From Chrysochromulina tobinii (taxonomy: Eukaryota; Haptophyta; Prymnesiales; Chrysochromulinaceae), in contig JWZX01002845.1 in NCBI GenBank assembly GCA_001275005.1, forward strand, positions 1-42,575: a DNA stretch of 42,575 nt, written 5' to 3'. Under the pieces are notes generated by a model. That model was not told where the DNA came from, did not search any database, and saw only the letters and a program-made list of their open reading frames with translations. Position numbers and translations under genes: made by a program. How positions within the stretch are numbered: position 1 is the first letter of the stretch; every line of letters begins with the position of its first letter. Positions 1 through 9,024 of the stretch are shown in pieces.

Positions 1-59
1 CTTTAAGAAGGCATCGCGGCACCTCCGTGTGAGGAACACCCGCGCCCTACCGAGGACGC

Positions 60-305
60 ATGCTGCCCCTCTTCGTCACAGCTTCCCTGGCTCAGGACCC
101 GTCGGGAGGGCTGGCGAAGACACCGCCCATGGGCTGGATGTCATGGCAGGCCTTCCGGTGCGAGGTTGATTGCGCAAAGCACCCGCACTCGTGCATCAAT
201 GAGGATCTGTACAAGTCGACGGCGCTCGCCATGAAGGAGGGTGGCTACGTCGAAGCGGGTTACGTGGGTGTGCACATCGACGATTGCTGGGAGGGAACTA
301 CACCG
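60..305 (+). pseudogene. GH27 alpha-galactosidase/alpha-NAGA-like 5' fragment
   Basis: The first ~80 residues match the start of glycoside hydrolase family 27 (lysosomal alpha-galactosidase and alpha-N-acetylgalactosaminidase): G-L-A-K-T-P-P-M-G-W-M-S-W, then F-R-C, D-C, a C-I-N/S-E segment, and the strand ending in I-D-D-C-W that lines the active-site barrel. A short hydrophobic leader (MLPLFVTASLA) precedes it. Straight after DDCWE the similarity stops; the frame runs on to a stop at 414-416 with no GH27 residues, and the rest of the barrel (about 300 residues, including the catalytic Asp motifs) is not found downstream. I see no good splice donor at the break. The next frame there already encodes a different protein. 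Seen: abrupt loss of homology. Inferred: truncated relic, or a first exon joined by rearrangement or assembly to foreign sequence. Confidence 0.6.
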
Positions 306-1030
306 CCGACAATGCTGCCGGTGCGCCACGAGCCTTTCTTGAGTCGCTCGCGGATTGCTTTGAAGCAGCAAGAGACCTCGTGCTTCTTGTCATTGGCGAG
401 TCATTCTTCTTCATAATGCGCGGTGCACTCGCAAAAGCGATCTCACGGATACTTCGCGGCGACGATGGAGGAACCGAGCTTGTTGCCGTCGATAGTAGCC
501 TCCCAGCACCGCGGCCCTGCACTGCAGCGGAACGGCGTGCAGTGCACGCTGTGTTCTTCTCAATGGCATCGGAGATACGCGTGCAGCTCAACGAGCACGA
601 GCAGCCTTCTCACGCGCAGACGCCCCGGCAGCTCGCTGCAGCCAGTCCGCTCGTGCTCAAGCTCCAAGCGCCGACGCCGCCCGCCGCCATGGTCGCCATA
701 CATGGGTGGCTTCTGGGATATCCTTCTATCTTTTGCTATGCGCGCGAGGCGCCAACCGCTGGAACGTCGTGCCTCGGCGGCGTGCCGTTGGCCGTGGTTC
801 AGCTGATAGCAAGCTGTCCGGCTACCCTGCGCACAGCGGGCGCCGCTCAGGTACCTACTTCGCATCTCGTCTGCAGCTTCTCGGTGCTGGCCACGGAGGA
901 GAACGTTGCCGAGAAGCCGATGCTACAGGACTGGCGTGACGATGCCCGTCGACGCTTTGCAGCGCAAACATACTGGCAGCTGGAGCGCATGAGCGTAGAG
1001 ACGCGCGTGCACGAGCACGTCGTCTTGTAA
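306..1030 (+). CDS. DUF4504/C1orf74 (UPF0739)-like protein, 5' end unclear
   Basis: Open frame (open from about 284, ending TAA at 1030) with the pattern I associate with the C1orf74/UPF0739 family: a hydrophobic L-V-L-L-V-I-G-E segment, then W-L-L-G-Y-P, C-L-x-x-x-P-L-x-V, S-F-S-V and a terminal W-x6-R-R-F-x-x-Q segment. The biochemical role of the family is unknown to me. The frame has no ATG before 416, which falls inside the conserved part, so the true start is probably in an upstream exon or was lost when the GH27-like fragment was joined on. The downstream 300 bases to the next gene hold no gene I recognise. The family call rests on remembered motif spacing and is moderate. Confidence 0.5.
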
Positions 1031-1334
1031 TCTTTCGCATTCGTGTCTTGCTCCCACGGCGCCCAGCGCCCAACGTCGGGTCTCGGGTGACAAGTACTCG
1101 AGTACAATGTAAATATCTCACGCACGATCTCACATTAACTACGTAGTAGTACTGAATACTCGCTGGCCCTTCACTCTTTTGCACACCCGGGAAAACAATC
1201 TCACGGTTAGCCATGCACACAGGGCCGCTGATTTGCAAGCGACGAGCGCGCGGTCCTGATCCCGGGTCCGAAACACCCACGTCCGATTCGCCGGAAACGC
1301 ATACTCCAACTAGCAGACGCTGTTCAGGCACCAT

Positions 1335-1958
1335 TCATCTCGCAGCGAGCTTGGCAATCTCAGGACGCCTCATGATGAAGTTGAGCCATGTCGTGGTACC
1401 GTCCACGCGCTGCCGAGCTCCCATCGATTCATAAAATTCGATCGCCTTCGCGTTCCACGAGAGTGCCTGCCATTGCAAACGCGCGCAGCCCCGACTTTCA
1501 GCGACGACCGCCACGCTCTTCAGCAGGAGCGTCCCGCAGCCCGTGCCGCGAGCATTCGGGCGCACGTAAAGGTCTTCGAGATAGAGGCTGAGTCCCTCGA
1601 AGGTGCTGTAACTGTGGTAAAAGAGCGCCATACCAATGGGCGAGCCGTCGTCACGTGCCTCAGCCAACACGCAATCATAGTGGCCGTGCATGAAGGCCGT
1701 CATCATCATCTCTTCCGTGTTCACGACCTCGTGCAGCAGGCCATCGAACTCGGCAAGCTCCCTGACATATGAAAATATGAGCTTCACATCGGAAACGTCG
1801 GCCATGCGAAGGCGCACGGCTGAAGTGGTTGGCAAGGCAAGCGCAGGCCACGATGGGAGCGTCTTCCGCTTACGCAAGAGATAGCCTGCCAATGCGAGCG
1901 CAGCAAGTCCACAGCAGGCCACTAATTCGGCCGACGCCGACCGCGATGGGATCGACAT
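1335..1958 (-). CDS. Membrane-anchored GNAT acetyltransferase, SSAT (diamine/spermidine N1-acetyltransferase)-like
   Basis: Single-exon 207-residue protein from a clear ATG at 1958. Residues about 10-28 form one hydrophobic segment followed by R-K-R-K, a likely membrane anchor (N-terminus out or lumenal not determinable). Residues about 48-205 are a GNAT fold: motif A reads Y-L-E-D-L-Y-V-R-P followed by the acetyl-CoA loop R-G-T-G-C-G, and motif B has W-N-x-x-x-I-E-F-Y-x-x-x-G-A, with the Tyr that acts as acid in SSAT. The L-Y-L-E-D-L-Y-V signature and the preceding F-Y-H-S-Y segment resemble spermidine/spermine N1-acetyltransferases and thialysine acetyltransferases. The substrate is therefore probably a polyamine or amino-acid amine, but the anchor is unusual for soluble SSATs. 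It is divergently arranged with the GT8 gene (432-bp shared upstream region). Confidence 0.82.
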   Translation of the reverse strand: MSIPSRSASAELVACCGLAALALAGYLLRKRKTLPSWPALALPTTSAVRLRMADVSDVKLIFSYVRELAEFDGLLHEVVNTEEMMMTAFMHGHYDCVLAEARDDGSPIGMALFYHSYSTFEGLSLYLEDLYVRPNARGTGCGTLLLKSVAVVAESRGCARLQWQALSWNAKAIEFYESMGARQRVDGTTTWLNFIMRRPEIAKLAAR

Positions 1959-2390
1959 GACCCTTCACAACGACCTCGTGGCGCGGGGGGAGCCGGGACA
2001 CACAAGGGACACACGGGACACGCGGACGCACAAAGGCACACAGACGAATCTCACAACCAACCAAACCCACCAACAACACACACTCCGCACGTCAGCGCGA
2101 CAACCGAAGCCGCGGCCGACTCAACAGCCGCAAGCCCGAAGCCGACCGCTCCCCGCGGCCGACTCAGAAGAGGCCGCCCCCAGCAAACCCGACCCTGCCT
2201 CCGCCCGCTCCCAGGGCGCCTCCCCGCGCCTGCTCAAAGGCGGTCGGCGAACCGGTACCGGTATGTCCCTTACTACCGGGTAACGGGCGTTGCCGATACC
2301 GGTCGACAACTCATTACTCACAAATTCCACAACGTATAGACACGACGCGATGCACACAATTCACACACACACGCACACACGCTACCCGCG
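1959..2390. promoter_or_regulatory. Divergent intergenic region (GNAT gene / GT8 gene)
   Basis: This 432-bp stretch separates two genes that start in opposite directions, so it probably holds both promoters. It contains a CA-rich, strand-biased tract (about 1996-2095), two copies of CCGCGGCCGACTCA (about 2110 and 2155), and a perfect 12-bp palindrome ACCGGTACCGGT at 2251-2262 with another ACCGGT-like site at about 2297. No TATA box stands out. Function is inferred from position only. Confidence 0.4.
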
Positions 2391-3556
2391 ATGACTCCGG
2401 CCGGGGTTCGCAACGAGTCCTGCATGCTACGCGTCGCCCTGGCCACCCTTTGGGACGGCGGTGAGAGGTACCGCTGCGCCTTGCCGCTCTGGTGCCGCAG
2501 TGCACAGGCCCTCCAGGCGACGATCGGCGGCGGCTTGCAAACGATCATCATAAGTCCGGTTAGTGGGTGGGACGAGTGCGGCAGCGCGGTGCGGACCTGG
2601 TCCTATGAGCTGGTTGACGCCATACAGGCTTACTCGCGTGGCAAGCTTGACGGGAGCTACCTCCAATTGATGAAGCTCATTATCTTCTCGCTCACCACAT
2701 TTCATGTGGTCATCTTCACAGACTTAGACACTGATCCGCACAACGAGTGGCGCGGCGTAGACAGGCGCGGCGTCGCCCAGTGGGTGCCGTCGCTCACGGC
2801 ATTCAACATCTCTCGCGCGCTGTTCGCCTGCACGGCAGACCACCAGTCGCCGGTAAACGGTGGCGCGTTGGTGGTCAAGCCTCGTGAGTGGCTATACGCC
2901 GAAGCATTGGAGACGCTGCGGCGCAACCTCAGCTTCGATCCCACTCTCGGCTTCAACAGCGTCGGCCGGCCGCGATCGTTGCACCCGAAAACGGGCCTGA
3001 TTTCAGAGGGTTCGGGCATGAGTGCCGACGCCGTCGCCAGCAAGCTCAACAAGACAGTCATGTTCAGCACTGACTCGTGGCGATTCGTGGGGTCGAACGT
3101 CGACCAGTGCGCCTGCCATGCACCTGCCAGATTTGCCAGCCTGCAAGAATCCTCCCTCTCCAAGTGTCTTCCCTCACGCACACACGTGCGCGTCCGCGTG
3201 CTCGCAGGGGCTTCCTTTGGTACTTGCTGTACGTGCGTCATAGCCTGGGCACGTGGACCAGCCCTAGGTCCAGCCTGTGGGTTGCGCATTACTGGGGCCC
3301 GTATAAACCATGGCGTGAGGGCGGCCTCAAGAGCCCGTCGTCTGTTGCTCACTACCTCCGGCAGCGACTGGGTGCAAACGAGACCAACACATCACGATGC
3401 GTGGGTGCCCTGCTTGATTTGCGCAATAAGGGGATTGCCATCCACGACTCCCGCAGAAGAAACAGCAGTGCCAGTGGCGTTGGCGGCTTTCTCGCATTGG
3501 CCGCGAAGGCCTACAAGAACATTGAATTTCAGCCGTTGCTGCCGTATGCGGGGTGA
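2391..3556 (+). CDS. GT8-like glycosyltransferase, two exons
   Basis: Exons 2391-3106 and 3208-3556 give a 354-residue protein. The unspliced frame loses similarity at 3107; removing a 101-nt intron (donor A|GTGCGC, acceptor CTCGCAG|G, phase 2) restores N-V-D-Q-G-F-L-W-Y and then H-Y-W-G-P-Y-K-P-W, the conserved C-terminal signature of GT8 (glycogenin/galactinol-synthase type) enzymes. Upstream are F-T-D-L-D-T-D-P (the DxD metal/nucleotide-sugar site) and N-G-G-A-L-V-V-K-P. There is no convincing signal peptide; the family start is nearer M12 (2424), so the first 11 residues are uncertain. The acceptor sugar is unknown. A second glycosyltransferase starts 80 bp downstream in the same direction, suggesting a related glycan job. 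Confidence 0.82.
3107..3207 (+). other. Intron of the GT8-like gene
   Basis: GTGCGC donor and CTCGCAG acceptor; 101 nt, phase 2. Supported by restoration of the D-Q-G-F motif and of the downstream G-P-x-K-P-W motif in a different frame. Confidence 0.8.
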
Positions 3557-3635
3557 GGCGGGTCCAAAATAGGTAGGAAACACGGGAAACGCGTCCCTAA
3601 AAAGGACCGTCGTGCGTCGAGTCGGCTTTCGACAC

Positions 3636-4778
3636 ATGCGCCTTCTGCTCCATCTCCTCGTTGGGGCTGGCATTGTCGACGCTTGGCCTTCCTTATTGCT
3701 CTCCGACCCAGATCCTTCACTACTCCCAAATGTGCTGTCATCCGCGCAGTACCTGGCTCCGGACAGGAAGCCGATCCTCGCCGTCCGGTACATGGTCCTC
3801 GATTCTGAGTTCGAACGCGCCGAGCACATGCAGGCGATGCTCGATGATGTGGTGGGGAGCAAGCTCGGGGGGTCGATGCTCCCAATGGATATTGATGTGA
3901 AGCCCTTTCGAGGTGTAACCTCGGTGAATACGACGGCCAGCGAGCCGCTCACCCCGGCGACGGCGTGCCAGCTCTCACCAAACTCAGCGTTCGACTCGGA
4001 ACATGCCCTTCAGCTCGAACAGCGCTACACACAAACCTACGAGGCGATGGCCATGTGCAAGTACCCGTACCAAAACTGCCCGCAGCGCGACGAGATCACG
4101 CGATGCCGGGTGGTTGGCTGCGCCATGGCGCATCTCTCCTCCCTCATGGACTTTATCAACGGGAGCGCGAGCAACGCCGACTACCTGCTCAACCTGGAGG
4201 ACGACGTGGTGATCACGCGGGAGCTCGTTGAGCAGCTTCCGAGCATCCTCGCCAACCTGCCCGCCGACTGGCACCTGCTGCGCTTCAACACGTGGAACCA
4301 GGCGGATGACAAAGATCGCATCGCGCCTGGATCGCCTCTGTACTTGGCGCGCATGCCCCCCTTGGGAAGTTTGGATCGGTTCCAGAACTACATGGGCTCC
4401 TCGGTCGAGGTGTACCAGAGGAGAACCGCCGCGGCCGCGCTGGAGGCACTCATCCGCAATGGAGTGGGCGACATCGATTTTGGGATGGCGCGTGTGGAGC
4501 CTAGCGCGGAGCAGACGTTCAAGTCGTACGTGTACTGGCAGTCTCCGACGACGCTGACGCCCCCGCTCGCATTCACCAACGAGGCCGACGCGAAGGTGGG
4601 TAGCGTCCATTTCGGGCTGCGCCAATCCACCCTCTTCGAGCGCTCGTACAGGGACTCTCTCGAGGGTTCTCGGGAGTTCGCGCACGTCTCCGAATGGGCT
4701 CATTTGCACAAGGCGCAGCCCGCGCCAGTACGCTTGAACACCTTCTGGAAGCGCGCCGGAAACCCCGGACCGCTGTGA
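3636..4778 (+). CDS. GT25-like (procollagen/LPS type) glycosyltransferase, secretory
   Basis: A 380-residue single-exon protein. The frame is open from 3612 but the first ATG is at 3636, which begins a good signal peptide or anchor (MRLLLHLLVGAGIVDA). The centre carries G-C-A-M-A-H-L-S-S-L followed by Y-L-L-N-L-E-D-D-V, the acceptor-side and metal-binding (E-D-D) signature of glycosyltransferase family 25, and W-H-L-L-R-F-N after it. Several N-x-S/T sites fit a lumenal protein. Family members add galactose or glucose to LPS cores or to hydroxylysine of collagen-like proteins; the acceptor here is not known. It lies in tandem with the GT8-like gene, which suggests action in the same secretory pathway. 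Confidence 0.75.
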   Translation: MRLLLHLLVGAGIVDAWPSLLLSDPDPSLLPNVLSSAQYLAPDRKPILAVRYMVLDSEFERAEHMQAMLDDVVGSKLGGSMLPMDIDVKPFRGVTSVNTTASEPLTPATACQLSPNSAFDSEHALQLEQRYTQTYEAMAMCKYPYQNCPQRDEITRCRVVGCAMAHLSSLMDFINGSASNADYLLNLEDDVVITRELVEQLPSILANLPADWHLLRFNTWNQADDKDRIAPGSPLYLARMPPLGSLDRFQNYMGSSVEVYQRRTAAAALEALIRNGVGDIDFGMARVEPSAEQTFKSYVYWQSPTTLTPPLAFTNEADAKVGSVHFGLRQSTLFERSYRDSLEGSREFAHVSEWAHLHKAQPAPVRLNTFWKRAGNPGPL

Positions 4779-4806
4779 ATGAGCACGGAACGCTGTGAAT
4801 GAGCAC
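4771..4806 (+). repeat. 20-bp tandem duplication over the GT25-like stop codon
   Basis: CGCTGTGAATGAGCAC occurs at 4771 and again at 4791; the stop codon TGA (4776-4778) lies in the first copy. The duplication does not change the reading frame. Confidence 0.8.
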
Positions 4807-5516
4807 ACTCAAGACTTCCGACGTCCCATAGATCAACCATTACTAATACGTTCCATTCTTCCGACGTACTTTAACCGTACTAGGCGACAAGCAGATGCCT
4901 GTGGCGGGCGCTGTGACGGGCAGCTGAAAGAGCCGCTTGAAAAAGGCGCAGTTCCCGTCGCCCAAACACTTCCAACGGTGAGGGCTGAGGCGCGTTGGTA
5001 TAATTATGGCGGCGCGGTGGTCGCGGTGGGGCATGCGATGGGGGTGGCGGGTCCGCGCGGTGCTCGGCCGGTCACTGTACTCAGTACTGACGCGACACGG
5101 GTCACGGCCCGCGCCGGGCGGCCCGGCGCCCAGAGCCGGCCCACCGCGCGCCGCCCGGCCGGTCGCGGCGGGTAAGCTGCTGCTCGCTCTCTGTGACGCT
5201 CTCTGTACTCGTCTTACAAAGATCGATAACGGCTTATTAGAAAAATACCACGCGCACCAGGTCTATCGCCCTCGGTCTACGGACTACGCTCGCCACTCAA
5301 GACGGTCTGCGGACTTGTGCGCGGTTGTGGTAATATCGTATGGCGGGTCGTGAAAACCCGGGACGGTGTCAGAGAGTCAGACACGCCGCACGACGTGGGG
5401 TTCTGACAGACCCGGTCGCCGCGCCTAACGAAAAGAAGCGAGCGTCATCGACATCATCGTGCCTGTGAACCGCACGTGTGTCGCGCGTGTATCAGCTCAC
5501 AGCACACGCTCGCGCC
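4807..5516. other. Intergenic region between convergent genes
   Basis: About 700 bases between the ends of the GT25-like gene (+) and the EF-hand gene (-). It holds a very GC-rich block (about 5005-5175) and otherwise nothing I can assign. Short open frames here have no recognisable motifs. Confidence 0.5.
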
Positions 5517-7066
5517 TCACGCAATGTCGGCGTGCGCTCGACTGCCTCCGAGCGGTGGCGGCCTCCTGGGCGCCGCCTCGGACTCCGGCCGGCGCAGCGG
5601 CGAGAGCGCCGCCGCCCCGTTGGCCATGGCCTCCTCAGAATCCATTCGAAGTGATCGCGACGCTTGCATCTTGATGGTGTCAGCATGCTCCGCGGTCTGA
5701 CCGACCTTGAGGAGGGCGGAGGCGCCAAGGCCCTGTGTTTGGGTCAGCGGTTCGAGCGAACTTGGCCCCATCGAAGGCCTGCTCACCGAGGCGAGCAGAT
5801 CGCGTCCCGTCTTGCCGCGCGCAAACACAGAGGCTCGATCTCCGCGATCTCCGCGATCTCCGCGATCTCCGCGATCTCCGCGATCTCCGCGATCTCCGCG
5901 ATCTTCCTCCGCCGGCGGCTGGCCTGCACTACTCCCCAAGTCCGGTGAGGTTGCCGGTCGCTTTGGTGGACTCCTCGACTTGTCCTTCTTGGGCCCGATG
6001 ATGAGGGTGCCAAACTTGCGTGGGCGCGCCGCCATCTCTGCCGCGTGGATCGCTTCCTTCAGGGTGGGTAACAAGACCTCGTTCGACTTGGACCTTGAGA
6101 GTTCCGTCGAAGGCGGGAGTTGGGCACCGGATCGGATGCGCAGCTCGTTCGAAAAGGAGCGGCGCAACGTGTCCTTGGTGGGCACGTGCGGCTTCGCGCG
6201 CCCCACCCGGTTGTAGTAACCCATGAACGACACCGTCGCGTTCGGCGGCGGGTCTTTGCCTACGGCCACGCCAGCCGCCTCGAAAAACTGGGAGATTGCG
6301 ACTCGAGGCAATTAGAGGTCATCAGAAGAAATTAGAGGTCATCCGAAGAAATTAGAGGTCATCAGAGGCAATTAGATGTCATCATATGCAATCAGAGGTC
6401 ATCAGAGGCAATCAGAGGCTATTGGCGGACCTGCTTCGTGATCTCGCCGAGGTTGCCGGCGCCCTCGCGCTCGAAGAGCGTGGTCATGGCCTCGTCGAGC
6501 GTGACCAGGCCGGAGCAGTCGCGGTCCATCAGCAGGAACTCGACGATCGAGTAGAAGCGCTTCGGCTCAAACCCGCTCTCGTCGAGCTGTGAGCGCTTAT
6601 ACGTCGTCAGGTAGTCGCTCAACGACAGCCGGCCGCTCATGTTGTCGTCCACCTCCCACAGGACCTCGCGCACCTCCTGCCGGGTGAGCTTGCCGCCGAT
6701 GCGCTTCTGCGCCTCGAAGAGCTCCTCCACGTCGATGTACCCATCCTCGCCCAGGTCGAGCGTGCGGAAGACGCGCTTCAGGTTGGACGTCGTCAGGAAG
6801 CGCTTGCGCCGCTCATTGGCGTCGAGCTTCTCGACGGGCTCCTCACCCTCTGTGTCGGAGGCCTGGGCGCGAGATTTGACCTCGGTGAAGCCCTCCATCT
6901 GCACTTTCGCATACGAGCCCGGCGGCGGCGGGATGATCGGGTAGTGCCTCTGTATCATCTGGAGCTTGTGCGGCGGAATGGCCGTGAGCCGCTTGAGCGT
7001 CGTGCGCGTGAGCTTTACGCGCGGACGCCCGGGTGCCGTCGCCGCACGTGGTGGGAGGTCGTCCAT
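5517..7066 (-). CDS. EF-hand calcium-binding protein with disordered C-terminus and RGD tandem repeat
   Basis: Two exons, 7066-6431 and 6287-5517, encode 468 residues. The upstream frame extends further but the first ATG is at 7066 (MDDLPPRAATAP). Three EF-hand loops are visible: D-L-G-E-D-G-Y-I-D-V-E-E, D-D-N-M-S-G-R-L-S-L-S-D and D-R-D-C-S-G-L-V-T-L-D-E, each with acidic residues at positions 1 and 12. The intron (6288-6430, donor CAG|GTCCGC, phase 0) joins I-T-K-Q to F-F-E-A-A-G. The second exon is low-complexity, Ser/Pro/Arg-rich, probably disordered, and contains seven consecutive R-G-D units from a 9-bp repeat. Calcium sensing is established for the fold; the partner is unknown. Neighbouring ciliary genes make a flagellar role possible but unproven. 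Confidence 0.75.
5836..5904 (-). repeat. 9-bp coding minisatellite encoding (RGD)7
   Basis: On the minus strand the unit GATCGCGGA is repeated about seven times in frame, giving R-G-D repeats within the EF-hand protein tail. Near-perfect copies indicate recent expansion. Confidence 0.85.
6288..6430 (-). repeat. Intron with ~20-bp repeats in the EF-hand gene
   Basis: 143-nt intron built of variants of ATTAGAGGTCATCAGAAGAA (plus-strand reading), about five to six copies. In the sense direction the units read CTGATGACCTCTAATT, so CTGAT/CTAAT branch-site-like words recur. Confidence 0.75.
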
Positions 7067-7280
7067 ACTCCTGCGCAATCGGAGGCGTGCGCGTGAGGGC
7101 GTTGCCGGACGGCAAGCAGCGAAACACTGTGCATATTGCACCTGAACCTGTACCACACGCCGTGTTGAGCAATCTCGTCAGAAGCACATCACAATCACCG
7201 CCGTCATGCGAAATTCCGTCATGCGATATTGAAACGCGCTTTGTCTGCCGAAAATTTTAACGCTGTCTCGGGCGTTTTCG

Positions 7281-8810
7281 ATGGGCGATACGCACATGGT
7301 GCGCGTGAAGCGCGACCTATGGCCGTCTTGGCCGCGGTGTTGCAGCAGCGAGTTCATCAGCACCAGGAATGGGCCCTCTGTAATAAACCTGCTACGCCGG
7401 TGCCGCGGCCGCCGACGACCAGCAGCTCGAGCAAGCGATACGCACTTTGTGGCCGTGAGCGATGGGCACTCTGAACGTTTGGCTGCCGGCGCCGACGAAG
7501 ATTCCTCCTGGTCACCCACATGGATCACCTGCGCACTCAACGCGACCATCGACGGAGCCGCTGTGTGCGCAATCGACGGCCTCGTGAGCGAGTCGCAGCG
7601 TCGAGAGCTCCTAGGCTTCTTGACAGGTGATCTGGCAGACGAGGTCGCTGCAGCAGAGACGGAAGAGCCAAACCCGACACGCTGGGACAAGAAGACCAGC
7701 GATTCCGTCGGCCTGCCGCCGAGCTTTGGGCTGCGCCAGGAGCTGCTGCGGAGCCTCGAGTCAGCGCCTTCGAAGGCGGTTCGTCAGATACAGCGCCGCC
7801 TCGAGCGCCTGTATCCCGAGTACGAGATCCGTCCGATGCCCCACTTTCGCGAGGGAGGAGGCAGTGGCGAAGGAGGAGGCAGTGGCGAAGGAGGAGGCAG
7901 TGGCGAAGGAGGAGGCAGTGGCGAAGGAGGAGGCAGTGGCGAAGGAGGAGGCAGTGGCGAAGGAGGAGGCAGTGGCAAAGGAGGAGGCGATGGCGAGGTC
8001 ATCGGCGACGGCGACGGAGGCTCTCGCACACCCGAATCAGGGAGCTACACTCGAACGAGTTTCGTCGCGAATGCCGCCGTGGCGGGTGATTGTTTCCAAT
8101 GGCACGTGGACGCCGACCCCCGCTGCCTGCCCTCCCCCTCATCTGAGACGACGGCGCGCTGGCATGCGGCACATGGCGGCGCGTATTCCAACGGCACGAG
8201 AGGCAAGCCGCTCTTCGTCAGCCTCATCGTGTGCGCAGAGTCACCTGTCATATGAGGCGTGTTGTGGATTGCTGAGGGCCTCTGGCTGCCTCGGGATGCC
8301 TCGGGATGCCACTGACTGATGATGAGCTACTCGTACCTTCACATTCACATTCACAGCTACTCGTACCTCAGCCTCATGCCCACCCATGGCCTCCCTCATG
8401 CCAGGTATCCCGATGCCGAATGGCGACGCGAGTGGGATGCCGAGACGCTCTTCTTGCAGAGTCAGCGCGGCGTGGGGCTGCTGGTTCAACCGCGCCCAGG
8501 GCGCGCAGTGCTCATGCACCAGGAGGTGCTCCACCGCGTGTCTACTCCCTCGCTCCTCGCGCACCGTCCGCGCTACTCGATTGTGTGGAAGCTCGTCTTC
8601 GTGCCCAGGATGGCGGCTACGGCGGCTGTGGCGACAAGTAGTACGAGTAGGCCATCTCGAGGCGGCGGCATGGGTGGGGGTAGTGTTAGTGGCGGTGGAG
8701 GAGGGGCCCATGGGATGTCCCATAGTGGGGCCTCAGCTGGCAGTCTACTCGCCGGCGGCGGCGGAGAGAGCATCCTCCGCGCCGAATGGGGCGAGCCGTT
8801 GCGGCTGTGA
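7281..8810 (+). CDS. 2-oxoglutarate/Fe(II) oxygenase with Gly-Ser repeat insert
   Basis: Exons 7281-8230 and 8405-8810 give 451 residues. The double-stranded beta-helix motifs are present: the first metal triad half W-H-V-D-A-D (HxD) at the end of exon 1, and in exon 2 the distal His in M-H-Q-E-V-L-H-R-V-S-T-P plus the 2-oxoglutarate Arg in R-P-R-Y-S-I-V-W-K. Splicing GT|GTGCGC to CCAG|G (phase 2) rebuilds F-V-S-L-I-V-Y-P-D-A-E-W and continues to W-D-A-E-T-L-F-L. Between the N-terminal helices and the core lies a (GGGSGE)-type repeat of eight units, and the tail is Gly-rich. Prolyl-hydroxylase-like hydroxylation is the family role; the substrate is unknown. The repeat is probably a flexible, recently expanded loop. 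Confidence 0.78.
7853..7996 (+). repeat. 18-bp coding minisatellite encoding (GGGSGE)n
   Basis: About eight units of GGAGGAGGCAGTGGCGAA, nearly identical at DNA level, the last two changed to GGGSGK and GGGDGE. They lie in frame inside the oxygenase just before its conserved core. Confidence 0.88.
8231..8404 (+). other. Intron of the 2OG oxygenase gene
   Basis: 174 nt, donor GT|GTGCGC, acceptor ending CCTCCCTCATGCCAG. It holds small repeats (CTCGGGATGC twice, TTCACA several times). The acceptor tail resembles the CCTCCCTCATCAG tail seen in other introns of the window. Confidence 0.75.
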
Positions 8811-8933
8811 CGAAAATAGCCTTCACATCCCTTTTGCCAACACGGCGCCTTCGCGAATAAATGAAGGCAATCTCCCGAGCTAAGATTTTGAAGAAAGCAA
8901 TGTACGACGCTGGATGCGCGCGCGGCCCGAGTC

Positions 8934-9000
8934 GCTTGCGCCCACATCACGCGAGCTGACCTCCCGAGCAGCTTGCGCCCACAGCACGCGAGCTGACCTC
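8934..9000 (+). repeat. 30-bp direct duplication upstream of the antenna gene
   Basis: The segment starting GCTTGCGCCCACA and ending GAGCTGACCTC is present at 8934-8963 and 8971-9000 (one mismatch, 37-bp spacing). It lies in the probable first intron or 5' leader of the antenna gene. Confidence 0.8.
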
Positions 9001-9024
9001 GCACGACGTTCGCTTCGCGTGCAG

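Noticed and set aside
2391-4778. Bacterial-type operon of glycosyltransferases
   Set aside because: The first gene has a phase-2 spliceosomal-type intron and the second a eukaryotic-style signal peptide; no ribosome binding sites.
7784-8029. Pro/Ser/Leu repeat protein on the minus strand
   Set aside because: Shadow of the (GGGSGE)n coding repeat of the oxygenase.
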